A DNA stretch of 18,353 bases from GWA2-44-9 sp964429675 (GTDB lineage Bacteria > Patescibacteriota > Minisyncoccia > 2-02-FULL-40-12 > GWA2-44-9), in NCBI GenBank assembly GCA_964429675.1, contig CAYSDF010000015.1, positions 1 to 18,353 on the forward strand, given 5' to 3'. The translations under genes were made by a program, and so were the position numbers. This document shows, piece after piece, positions 1-6,827 of the stretch. The notes beneath the pieces are model-generated. The model worked only from the letters and a program-made list of their open reading frames with translations. It did not search any database and was not told the DNA's origin. The first letter of the stretch is position 1. Each line of letters opens with the position of its first letter.

Positions 1-119
1 TTGCCAATAATAAATTAGGCGGAGAATTATCGGAGCAGGCTTTTATTGATGTTCAGGATTATACCTGGGATAAAAGGGCGGCTAAGATATTAAATTTTGT
101 AACCACTCCCTCGATATGA
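1..119 (+). CDS. C-terminal end of a glycosyltransferase (partial, start outside window)
   Basis: An open frame enters from the left edge (first full codon at base 3) and ends at a TGA that overlaps the ATG of the next gene in an ATGA arrangement. Only about 38 residues are visible. The stretch DYTWDKRAAKILNF resembles the C-terminal helix of GT4 (GT-B fold) glycosyltransferases, where an aromatic residue, Trp and a following 'A.+hydrophobic' helix are typical. The catalytic region lies outside the window, so the family is inferred from this short tail and from the neighbourhood. The 4-base overlap suggests translational coupling to the CgeB-like gene downstream. Confidence 0.6.
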   Translation, partial: ANNKLGGELSEQAFIDVQDYTWDKRAAKILNFVTTPSI

Positions 120-1147
120 AAAAAGTATTATTTATTTCTACAATCCGGTCAATGTTTTATAATCCTATCCGTAGAGCTTTTGAAAAATGTGGATATGAGG
201 TTCATTTTGTTGATTATCGGGGTCATTATTTTCTGGAGTCGGGAAATATAGCGCATAGGATCCTTCATAGGTTACCCAAAAAAATTGGCAGTTATCTCCA
301 TAATTATGGCAATGAATATATCGATAGGTTAATTCTTAAGACCACTAACGAAATAAAGCCTGACTTCGTGTTTGTTTCTAAGGCTAAATATATAAGTACT
401 GAAACTCTTGATAAATTAAGGATGATAGCCCCGACCGCTAATTGGTATCCTGAAGGAACTAATAATATAGCCAGCATTAACAGATTGGTCGGGCATTATG
501 ATTATTTTTTTGAATTTGATAAATCGATCGTTGATGTGCTTAAAAAAGAGGGCCACAAGAATGTCTATTATCTCCCTTTTTGCGGCGATATGGATAAAAA
601 TGATCAATGGCAAGATACAACGGGAGAATTAGGCGTAGTTTTTGTCGGCAGCTATAGTCCGGAACTTTATCCTCAAAGGCTGGCTATTCTGGAGCAGATA
701 AAGGACCTCGGTCTGAATGTTTGGGGCAACGAGGCCTGGTCGGATACTTCCATAAAGAGCATGTTTCATGGTAGGTGCGAATCAACTACCGAAGTGCTCA
801 AGGGCATATATTCAAGGGCCAAGATAGTTATTCATATGGATGCTCTGACTACCCATTCCGGTACCGGGATGACGATGCGGCCTTTTGATGTGGCTTCGGC
901 CGGCTCTATGCTCATAGCCCAGGATGATCGCAAAGAAATTTTTGATTTTTTCCAGGACGGCAAAGAGATGGTATCGTTCCGTGACGAGAAGGATATCCGA
1001 TCCAAGGTCCAGTATTATTTAACACACGAAGAAGAACGTAAAAAAATAGCAAAAGCAGGATTTATCAGAACCAGAAATGAGAATACGTATTTAGATCGAG
1101 TTAAGAAAATAGTAGATACTATATCCGGAGAGCATAAAACTCAATAA
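116..1147 (+). CDS. CgeB-like family glycosyltransferase (GT-B fold)
   Basis: A 343-residue protein. The N-terminal half begins with a short beta strand (KKVLFIST) and contains the pattern 'KPDFVFVSK' followed near residues 108-112 by NWYPE, as seen in CgeB/YkvP-type glycosyltransferases. The second half has VVFVGSYSP (about 174-182) and an acceptor-side C-terminal domain of the Glyco_trans_1_2 type: the H-(S/T)-G-x-G-M-x-M-R-x-F-(D/E) region at about 247-258, then SAGSMLIAQD (261-270). Family members transfer sugars onto proteins or glycan chains; the specific donor is unknown. No signal peptide or membrane segment is visible, so it is probably cytoplasmic. The start overlaps the upstream stop (ATGA) and has no Shine-Dalgarno sequence, which suggests coupled translation. 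Confidence 0.8.
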   Translation: MKKVLFISTIRSMFYNPIRRAFEKCGYEVHFVDYRGHYFLESGNIAHRILHRLPKKIGSYLHNYGNEYIDRLILKTTNEIKPDFVFVSKAKYISTETLDKLRMIAPTANWYPEGTNNIASINRLVGHYDYFFEFDKSIVDVLKKEGHKNVYYLPFCGDMDKNDQWQDTTGELGVVFVGSYSPELYPQRLAILEQIKDLGLNVWGNEAWSDTSIKSMFHGRCESTTEVLKGIYSRAKIVIHMDALTTHSGTGMTMRPFDVASAGSMLIAQDDRKEIFDFFQDGKEMVSFRDEKDIRSKVQYYLTHEEERKKIAKAGFIRTRNENTYLDRVKKIVDTISGEHKTQ

Positions 1148-1149
1148 CC

Positions 1150-1178
1150 TAGACACCGGCAATATTTTATAGTATAGT
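1150..1178 (+). promoter_or_regulatory. Predicted sigma70-type promoter with leaderless geometry
   Basis: TAGACA (1150-1155, one mismatch to TTGACA) and TATAGT (1173-1178, one mismatch to TATAAT) are separated by exactly 17 bases. Seven bases follow before an ATG at 1186, so the expected first transcribed base falls on or next to that ATG. It lies in the 38-base gap after the CgeB-like gene and would give the two SDR genes their own transcript. Confidence 0.55.
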
Positions 1179-1215
1179 ACGGCCGATGGATGGAACTTTG
1201 ACAAAACGAGGCCAA

Positions 1216-2172
1216 ATGGAATCTAAGAGGGTTCTTATATTGGGTGGAGCGGGCTTTTTAGGAGCCAATCTTACCCGTTATTGTCTGGACAGAGGAGCTA
1301 TTGTAACCGTTCTTGACTCTCTGGACCCGGTATTTAAAAGTACCCATGAAAGCTTAGCTAAAGTAGCAGACAGAATAATTTTTGCAAAAGGCGATATAAG
1401 AGATGAAAATCTCCTTGCAAAAGCTATTCCCGACCAGGACATTATCTTTAACTGTGCCGCTCAGACTTCCCATCCTATATCTTTGCAGGATTGTGTCCTG
1501 GATACGGATATTAATTGCATAGGCAATCTTAGGGTGCTGACGGCGATTAAAGATTATAACCCCAACGCTGTTGTGGTTTATACATCATCGAGTACGGTGA
1601 CAGGCAAGGGTTCCGGGGTCATCGACGAGAATCATAGCGAGAAGCCTTTGGATATATACTCGGCCAACAAGGGAGTTGCTGAGAAATATTACCGTATTTT
1701 CCATAATATCCATGGCTTGAAAACTATTACGTTGAGATTTGCGAATCTCTATGGTCCATTAGGAAAAAATTATCCTGAATTTGGATTTGTGAACTATTTC
1801 ATAAATCAGGCCAAATTGGGCAATGCCATTAAGATCTACGGAGACGGCAACCAGACAAGGAACCTTATGTTCGTTGACGATGCTTGTGAAATAATGTGGG
1901 AGTCTGCTCACAGACTCAAGCTTGTAGGGGAGACATATTTCGCCGCTCATTACGATCATTACAGCGTCAAAGACATAGCCGAAACGGTAGTAAGAATATT
2001 CGGAAGCGGTTCTGTGGAGTTTATTCCTTGGCCTCCCATGAGGAAGAAAATTGAAGTAGATAATGTTATTATATCTTCTGCCAGGCTGTATGGCCTGACG
2101 GGTTGGAGGCCGACATATAATTTGATAGATGGCCTCAGGCTGACACAAAAGAGGATGAACGAAAACTACTGA
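1216..2172 (+). CDS. NAD-dependent epimerase/dehydratase (extended SDR), nucleotide-sugar enzyme
   Basis: A 318-residue extended SDR from the chosen start. The Rossmann glycine motif GGAGFLG is at residues 10-16, an acidic residue (LDS) ends the second strand, a Ser cluster (SSST, about 124-127) precedes catalytic YSANK (Tyr148, Lys152), and NLYGP and a late 'GDGNQTRNLMFVDD' segment match UDP-glucose 4-epimerase and dTDP-glucose 4,6-dehydratase relatives. It probably epimerises or dehydrates a nucleotide sugar in the cytoplasm; the substrate cannot be read from sequence. Two starts are possible. ATG 1216 has GAGG four bases upstream and puts the glycine motif at the usual distance. ATG 1186 would add ten residues and sits exactly where the predicted promoter would begin a leaderless mRNA. 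I chose 1216 on family grounds. Confidence 0.85.
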   Translation: MESKRVLILGGAGFLGANLTRYCLDRGAIVTVLDSLDPVFKSTHESLAKVADRIIFAKGDIRDENLLAKAIPDQDIIFNCAAQTSHPISLQDCVLDTDINCIGNLRVLTAIKDYNPNAVVVYTSSSTVTGKGSGVIDENHSEKPLDIYSANKGVAEKYYRIFHNIHGLKTITLRFANLYGPLGKNYPEFGFVNYFINQAKLGNAIKIYGDGNQTRNLMFVDDACEIMWESAHRLKLVGETYFAAHYDHYSVKDIAETVVRIFGSGSVEFIPWPPMRKKIEVDNVIISSARLYGLTGWRPTYNLIDGLRLTQKRMNENY

Positions 2173-2190
2173 TGTTAGTTCTATTCGATC

Positions 2191-3141
2191 ATGAAATCAA
2201 AAAAATACAAAAATATAGTAATTACTGGTGCTTTAGGCCATATAGGCTCTAAGCTTATAAGGGAGCTGAATCGCGATCTGACTGACCGGATTATCCTGAT
2301 TGATAATCTTGAGAGTCAGCGTTTCCCCTCTCTTTATAATTTGCCCAAGCACTTTAAGTATGGTTTTATCAGGGACGATGTCCTGACTTTTGATTTTAAG
2401 AAATATCTCAAAGATAACGTCAGCCTAGTCATACACTTAGCGGCTATAACAGACGCAGAAAGAAGCCATGCCATACAAGAAGAAGTGGAGGCAATTAATT
2501 TCGGCGGCTTAAAAAGAGTTGCCGATGCCTGTCTGGAAAACAATGTTAAATTGTTTTTCCCGTCTACTACCAGTGTTTACGGAAGCCAAGCACTGAGGGT
2601 TGATGAGACATGCCAAGAACTAAAACCCCAGAGTCCATATGCAGAATCAAAGATACACTCTGAAGAATATTTGCAGAAGCTCAAGAAGAGGGGACTTAAA
2701 TTCATAACTTGCCGCTTCGGTACCATATTCGGACATTCTATCGGAATGCGTTATGATACTGCGGTTAATAAGTTTACCTGGCAGGCAGCCAACGGTCTTC
2801 CGGTTACAGTTTGGAAGACGGCCTGGAATCAAAAAAGGCCGTATCTGTATCTGGGCGATTGTGTACGGGCCATTAATCTCATACTTAAAAAAGATTTATT
2901 CGATGGGAATGTCTACAATGTTTTAACCTCAAATTTTACTGTCCAGGATGTAGTAAAAACTATCAAAAAATTTGCACCTAAGCTAACGGTGAGTTACGTC
3001 GATTCACCTATTATGAATCAGCTCTCTTACGAGGTGGACGATACTAAATTCAGGAAGCTAGGGTTCAAGCCGCTTGGACGCCTAAAGGACGGGATTAATG
3101 AAAAAATCCTTCAGCTCGAAGGTATTATGGAAAAGGCATAA
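2191..3141 (+). CDS. NAD-dependent epimerase/dehydratase (extended SDR)
   Basis: A 316-residue extended SDR, a second nucleotide-sugar enzyme in tandem with the one upstream (18-base gap). It has the cofactor loop TGALGHIG (Gly13, 16, 19), Asp38 after the second strand as expected for NAD binding, STTSVYG (125-131), and the catalytic pair Tyr150 and Lys154 in YAESK. The C-terminal half carries a long substrate-binding region including KRPYLYLGDC. It is probably an epimerase, dehydratase or reductase acting on NDP-sugars; the exact reaction is unknown. The start lacks a Shine-Dalgarno sequence. The gene is the last of its block and is followed 21 bases later by a strong intrinsic terminator. 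Confidence 0.83.
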   Translation: MKSKKYKNIVITGALGHIGSKLIRELNRDLTDRIILIDNLESQRFPSLYNLPKHFKYGFIRDDVLTFDFKKYLKDNVSLVIHLAAITDAERSHAIQEEVEAINFGGLKRVADACLENNVKLFFPSTTSVYGSQALRVDETCQELKPQSPYAESKIHSEEYLQKLKKRGLKFITCRFGTIFGHSIGMRYDTAVNKFTWQAANGLPVTVWKTAWNQKRPYLYLGDCVRAINLILKKDLFDGNVYNVLTSNFTVQDVVKTIKKFAPKLTVSYVDSPIMNQLSYEVDDTKFRKLGFKPLGRLKDGINEKILQLEGIMEKA

Positions 3142-3162
3142 TGTGAGTCAGCCGACTAAGTC

Positions 3163-3192
3163 AAAGGCCCCTCTAAGCGGGGCCTTTTTGTT
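3163..3192 (+). terminator. Intrinsic terminator closing the first gene block
   Basis: A 9-bp perfect stem, AAAGGCCCC (3163-3171) with GGGGCCTTT (3179-3187), has a 7-base loop and runs into a T-rich tail (TTTTTGTTT). It follows the SDR stop codon by 21 bases and fits Rho-independent termination. Confidence 0.88.
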
Positions 3193-3196
3193 TGCT

Positions 3197-3260
3197 AGGA
3201 AGTGAATGTTCCGAATTCTTTTAGAAGGCAACAAAGTTGCAATCGGAACATCTACTTCCT
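3197..3260. repeat. PE1: cloverleaf palindrome (basal stem plus two hairpins)
   Basis: The outer arms AGGAAGTGAATGTTCCGA (3197-3214) and TCGGAACATCTACTTCCT (3243-3260) pair at 16 of 18 positions. Inside are two separate small hairpins: TTCT/AGAA with a TTT loop (3216-3226) and GCAAC/GTTGC with an AAA loop (3228-3240). The result is a three-way junction. The element starts 4 bases after the terminator tail and ends 3 bases before the -35 hexamer of the next promoter. No target-site duplication is visible. It is non-coding as far as I can see. Its plan is the same as PE2, PE3 and PE4 although the sequence differs. Confidence 0.8.
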
Positions 3261-3263
3261 GGT

Positions 3264-3291
3264 TTGAAAAAACTCTCAAATATGCTAGAAT
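3264..3291 (+). promoter_or_regulatory. Predicted promoter with extended -10 for the 3373-10160 block
   Basis: TTGAAA (3264-3269), a 16-base spacer, and TAGAAT (3286-3291) preceded by TGC, which forms an extended -10 element. Seven bases separate the -10 from an ATG at 3299, so the predicted transcript starts at or next to that ATG. The promoter is squeezed between palindromes PE1 and PE2 and would drive the six-gene block downstream. Confidence 0.65.
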
Positions 3292-3298
3292 TTTGGTC

Positions 3299-3346
3299 AT
3301 GTATCCCGTTAGAAGTCTCGCTCGCGCCCTAGGCGCGAGTCTGTAG
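3299..3346 (+). CDS. Possible 15-residue leaderless leader peptide
   Basis: An ATG placed 7 bases after the predicted extended -10 opens a 15-codon frame, MYPVRSLARALGASL, ending at TAG. It runs through the left arm and first inner hairpin of PE2 and is in a different frame from the methyltransferase gene that follows. If translated from a leaderless mRNA, ribosomes would unwind the left side of PE2 and expose the downstream start codon. There is no homology evidence; the case rests only on its position relative to the promoter and the hairpin. It may be chance. Confidence 0.3.
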   Translation: MYPVRSLARALGASL

Positions 3347-3374
3347 ACCTCGGCGAGGCTACTTCTAACGGGAT
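3303..3374. repeat. PE2: cloverleaf palindrome overlapping a start codon
   Basis: Perfect 14-bp outer arms, ATCCCGTTAGAAGT (3303-3316) and ACTTCTAACGGGAT (3361-3374), enclose two hairpins: CTCGCGCC/GGCGCGAG with a CTA loop (3321-3339) and CCTC/GAGG with a GGC loop (3348-3358). The first two bases of the methyltransferase start codon (3373-3375) are the last two bases of the right arm. In RNA the start codon would be partly base-paired. The stem is GC-rich compared with its surroundings. No flanking duplication is visible. Confidence 0.85.
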
Positions 3375-4566
3375 GGATATCAAGCTCAAGCCGGTTATTG
3401 ATTTTGGGAAAATGCCGATTGCGAATGCTTTTTTGATGCCCGAGCAGTTCGCCTCGGAGTATTTTTATAATATGGTTTTGGGTTACGATCCTAAGACTAA
3501 GGCGATAGGCCTGATCAATAAAGTCCCTCCTGAAAAAATGTTCCATGAAAACTATGCCTTTTTCTCTTCAACCTCAAAAGGCATGCAGATACATTTCCGA
3601 GAAACTGCCGAGAAACTGTTGCCTTACGCCGGGAAAGGAGTCGTAGTAGAAATGGGTTCAAATGACGGGATTATGCTTCAAGCCTGGAAAGATTTGGGCG
3701 TTAGAGCGATCGGCGTCGAGCCATCTAAAAATGTTGCTGAAGTCTCCAGGGCCAAGGGCCATGAAGTGATTTCTAAATTCATGAATGAGTCTGTCGCAGA
3801 AGAAATTTTGACTAAGGGCAAAGTCTCTTTAGTTTTTGGAGCAAATGTTTCCTGTCACATCGAGGGCTTTGAAGAATATATAAAATCAGTCACCAAAATG
3901 ATAGGAAAAAGCGGCGTTTTTGTGTTTGAAGATCCTTATTTCATGGATATTGTCGAAAAAACTTCTTATGATCAGATTTATGATGAACATGTGTGGTATT
4001 TTACGATCTCGTTTATAAATAATATTCTGGAGCCGCTTGGGTTCCATGTCTTTGACTGTGAGCATATTGAGCCCCACGGAGGAGAATTGAGAATGTATGT
4101 CGGACACAAGGATACGCATCCGGTAAAATCGGTCGTGGCTCAGTGGTTAACAAAAGAGAAAGATCTAGATAAAAACTTGGAGTTGCTGGAGGGAAATATT
4201 AAAAAATCTAAAGCAGGTTTACTTGATATTTTAAATAAAGTAAAAAAAGATAATAAAACTATCTGCGGATTTGCAGCTACTTCAAAGGCTACTACAATTT
4301 TCAATTACTGCGGAATAGGTCCGGATCTGATCTCGTTTGTTACAGATACTACTCCCGAAAAACAAGGGAAGTATTATCCAGGAGTCCATATTCCGGTTGT
4401 ACCCCAGGCCATATTTGAGGCCGGCAAGAATGATCCTAAAAAAATGATTGATTACGCCTTTTTATGTGCCTGGAATCATTCAAGAGAGATAGATAAATTT
4501 CAATCTTGGTATAAACAAGCGGGAGGACACTGGATAACTCATGTTCCCAGACCCCATATTTTATAA
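3373..4566 (+). CDS. NDP-sugar C-methyltransferase-like protein lacking the zinc-site cysteines
   Basis: A 397-residue protein with the three-part plan of TylC3/NovU-type sugar C-methyltransferases. The N-terminal region (VIDFGKMPIANAFL, then FFSSTS near 63-68) matches the putative zinc-binding domain. The central SAM domain has VVEMGSNDG (91-99) and GVEPS (114-118). Conserved active-site segments QIYDEHVWYF (201-210) and HGGELRMYVG (235-244) follow, and a C-terminal domain contains GFAATSKATT and a KQGKYYPG segment. The usual paired Cys-x-x-Cys motifs near the N terminus are absent: the first would lie before the present start, and the second position reads GYDPKTKA. The start codon lies in the right arm of PE2, so the original N terminus may have been replaced. 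No Shine-Dalgarno sequence. Its stop overlaps the next ATG by one base. It probably methylates a keto-sugar carbon, if active. Confidence 0.85.
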   Translation: MDIKLKPVIDFGKMPIANAFLMPEQFASEYFYNMVLGYDPKTKAIGLINKVPPEKMFHENYAFFSSTSKGMQIHFRETAEKLLPYAGKGVVVEMGSNDGIMLQAWKDLGVRAIGVEPSKNVAEVSRAKGHEVISKFMNESVAEEILTKGKVSLVFGANVSCHIEGFEEYIKSVTKMIGKSGVFVFEDPYFMDIVEKTSYDQIYDEHVWYFTISFINNILEPLGFHVFDCEHIEPHGGELRMYVGHKDTHPVKSVVAQWLTKEKDLDKNLELLEGNIKKSKAGLLDILNKVKKDNKTICGFAATSKATTIFNYCGIGPDLISFVTDTTPEKQGKYYPGVHIPVVPQAIFEAGKNDPKKMIDYAFLCAWNHSREIDKFQSWYKQAGGHWITHVPRPHIL

Positions 4567-5495
4567 TGAACTTAAACCTAAAGGATAAGAAAATATTAGT
4601 AACCGGCGGAGCTGGCTTTGTCGGTCAGCATTTGGTTCGAAATCTTATTGAAAAAAGGGGAGTGTCTGAAAAGAACATTTTTATTCCCCGTTATTCTGAG
4701 GTTGACCTGAGAATTAAAGAAAATGCAGAAAAAGCAACCAGGGGTATGGATATCGTTTTTCATCTGGCAGCGCTTAGCGGCGGGATAGGCTTTAGTGTTT
4801 CTCATCCCGGGCAGATGTTTCATGACAATGCTTTAATAGGGCTGAACATGATAGAAGCGGCCAAAAATGCCGGAGTTAAAAAATTTATTAATATCGGCAG
4901 CTATAACGAATATCCTAAGAATGCTCCGATGCCCCTGAAGGAGGATGATCTCTGGGGCGGATTGCCCGAAGATTCATTCCTACCCTATGGAATGGCCAAG
5001 AAAATGCTTCTTATCGAGCTTCAGGCCTATAGGAAAGAATTTGGTTTTAACGGCATACATCTTATCATGGCCAGCATGTTCGGGCCTGGCTATGATGCCG
5101 GAAAGACTGACCTGATTCCATCTTTGATCAGGCAGATTGATGAGGCGGCTCGCAAGGAATCATCGGTAGTTGGCTGGGGAAGCGGTAAAGCCACAAGAGA
5201 TTTTCTTTATGTTGAAGATGCCGCTGAAGGAATTATTCTTGCGGCGGAAAAATACGACAAGCCCGAGCCTGTAAATTTAGGCAGCGGTAAAGAAGTGCCG
5301 ATAAAAGAATTGATAACAGTCTTATGCCGGTTAATGAATTTCAAAGGCAAAATAGAATGGGATGCTTCAAAGCCTGAGGGTCAACTGCGCTATATTATGG
5401 ATAATTCTCGAGCCAGAGAAGAATTTGGATTTTCTCCCTCTGTCGGAATGGAAGAAGGATTAAGAAGAACGGTCGAATGGCATAAATCAAAATGA
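4566..5495 (+). CDS. GDP-fucose-synthase-like SDR with altered epimerase residues
   Basis: A 309-residue extended SDR whose overall pattern matches GDP-L-fucose synthase (Fcl/WcaG): TGGAGFVG (13-20), HLAA followed by SGGIGF (66-76), GSYNEYPK (111-118), Tyr141 and Lys145 in YGMAK, MFGPG (171-175), and the C-terminal 'KPEGQ...DNSRAREEFGF' signature. In E. coli Fcl, Ser107/Tyr136/Lys140 serve reduction and Cys109/His179 serve epimerisation. Here the Ser, Tyr and Lys are kept (Ser112, Tyr141, Lys145), but by hand alignment the Cys is Asn114 and the His is Asp182. It may therefore reduce or epimerise a GDP-4-keto-6-deoxyhexose differently, for example as a 4-reductase. One-base overlap with the upstream stop and an ATGA overlap downstream indicate an operon. 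Confidence 0.8.
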   Translation: MNLNLKDKKILVTGGAGFVGQHLVRNLIEKRGVSEKNIFIPRYSEVDLRIKENAEKATRGMDIVFHLAALSGGIGFSVSHPGQMFHDNALIGLNMIEAAKNAGVKKFINIGSYNEYPKNAPMPLKEDDLWGGLPEDSFLPYGMAKKMLLIELQAYRKEFGFNGIHLIMASMFGPGYDAGKTDLIPSLIRQIDEAARKESSVVGWGSGKATRDFLYVEDAAEGIILAAEKYDKPEPVNLGSGKEVPIKELITVLCRLMNFKGKIEWDASKPEGQLRYIMDNSRAREEFGFSPSVGMEEGLRRTVEWHKSK

Positions 5496-6826
5496 CGTTA
5501 ACTCAAAATCAAAAGAAAATAGTTTTACTGCTTTGCATGGTTGTAGCGGTGGTTTCTGAAATATATTCTTTTCATTTTCAGATTACGCCGGCTGTTGATG
5601 CCCGTGCTTACGATAAAATTGCTTGGAATATTGCCCAAGGCAACGGATATAGAGAGAATCTTAGCGGGCCCTTATCGGAGGATCAGTCGATAATCAGAGT
5701 CGGGCCAGGTTACGAATTTTTCCTGGCCGGCATTTTTTATATTTTTGGTCATCATCTTGAAGTCGTTTGGATCATTCAAGCCCTGATCATGGCTCTCTCT
5801 TTCTTCCTTATATTCATGGCTAGTCGGGAAGTTTTTCGAGAAAGTTGGAGTTTTTATCTGGGGTTAGCCTCGGCAATTTTAATAGGTTTTTCCCCTGATC
5901 TTATAACTCTTCAGGGGATGTTGATGTCGGAGGTCTTGGGGGTCTTTCTTGTTATCTTAACAATCTATATATTTTTTAAATATTATAATAATCCTGATAA
6001 GCCTATATGGCTTGCTAGCTTAGTGGGGTTATCTTTGGGAGCGGCGGGATTGGTCAGGACGCCAGCCTTGTTCCTTGTCTTGCCGATTCTAGGTTATTTT
6101 ATATGGATCAAAAGATATAAGCACTTGGCAGCTTTTTTATTTGCTGTCGTTATATTATTTGTTCCTTGGACGGCCAGAAATTATGAAGTTTTCAATGAAT
6201 TTATACCTACTAACGCCGCCGGAGGAATTAATCTTCTTATAGGAAACCATCCGGGTGCTAGTGGTGAACAAGGCGATCCGTCTGCGACCCTAGATCAATA
6301 TATGAGCAATTATGGATTTGCTAAGGCAGACAAGAAAGCAGCTAATGAGGCTATCCATTTTATCATTACTCATCCTTTTGAATTTTCGAAGATAACCTTG
6401 AAAAGAATATCTATATATTTCAGCTTTGCCCGTCCGACGGGGTTCTGGTTCCATCTGCACGGCATAAGCAAGGCCATCACTTTAGTTTCTTCAGTGGTCT
6501 ATTCTGTTGTTCTTTTTGTGTTTGGTTCTTGGGGAATAGCGCAGGCTTTAAAAATTCACAAAGAGGACAGACCAAGGGGTTGGCTTTTGCTGGCTATGCT
6601 CGTAATGATGCCGGTAGCGATTGTGGGAATTGTGGTAGAGACGCGCTATAGGTTCTTAGCTTATCCGTTTTTTGCAATTTTTGCTGGTCTTGCGGTCGAG
6701 GATATCATAAAGCGCCGGATAATTTGGAAACCGGCCCTTATTGTGGCCTGCTTGCTGTTTTTAAATACGGCTATTGATATTCTTAGGAATTTTGAGAGGA
6801 TACTAGGCAAGGTTAAAGGTTTATAA
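5492..6826 (+). CDS. Integral membrane GT-C glycosyltransferase (PMT_2/GT39-like)
   Basis: A 444-residue polytopic protein with roughly ten to twelve hydrophobic segments, the first at about residues 8-24 and the last near 415-436, and a soluble stretch at about 230-330. Just after the first membrane segment is a short periplasmic loop with Asp36, Tyr40 and Asp41 (VDARAYDKIA) and NGYREN. This is the position and style of the catalytic acidic motif of GT-C enzymes that use polyprenyl-phosphate sugars (ArnT, PMT and related GT39/GT83 families). It probably transfers a sugar from undecaprenyl phosphate outside the cytoplasmic membrane. The GT2 gene immediately downstream is the expected donor-making partner. 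The start overlaps the previous stop (ATGA). Confidence 0.8.
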   Translation: MTLTQNQKKIVLLLCMVVAVVSEIYSFHFQITPAVDARAYDKIAWNIAQGNGYRENLSGPLSEDQSIIRVGPGYEFFLAGIFYIFGHHLEVVWIIQALIMALSFFLIFMASREVFRESWSFYLGLASAILIGFSPDLITLQGMLMSEVLGVFLVILTIYIFFKYYNNPDKPIWLASLVGLSLGAAGLVRTPALFLVLPILGYFIWIKRYKHLAAFLFAVVILFVPWTARNYEVFNEFIPTNAAGGINLLIGNHPGASGEQGDPSATLDQYMSNYGFAKADKKAANEAIHFIITHPFEFSKITLKRISIYFSFARPTGFWFHLHGISKAITLVSSVVYSVVLFVFGSWGIAQALKIHKEDRPRGWLLLAMLVMMPVAIVGIVVETRYRFLAYPFFAIFAGLAVEDIIKRRIIWKPALIVACLLFLNTAIDILRNFERILGKVKGL

Positions 6827-6827
6827 C

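Noticed and set aside
3303..3374. A tRNA-like gene (72-nt cloverleaf)
   Set aside because: Only two inner hairpins are present, with 3-base loops, no T-loop GTTCRA motif, no anticodon loop and no acceptor-like end; the fold is a three-way, not four-way, junction.
3197..3374. Classical MITE or IS insertion
   Set aside because: No target-site duplication flanks PE1-PE4, no transposase gene or common terminal sequence is shared among the four, and their lengths differ threefold.
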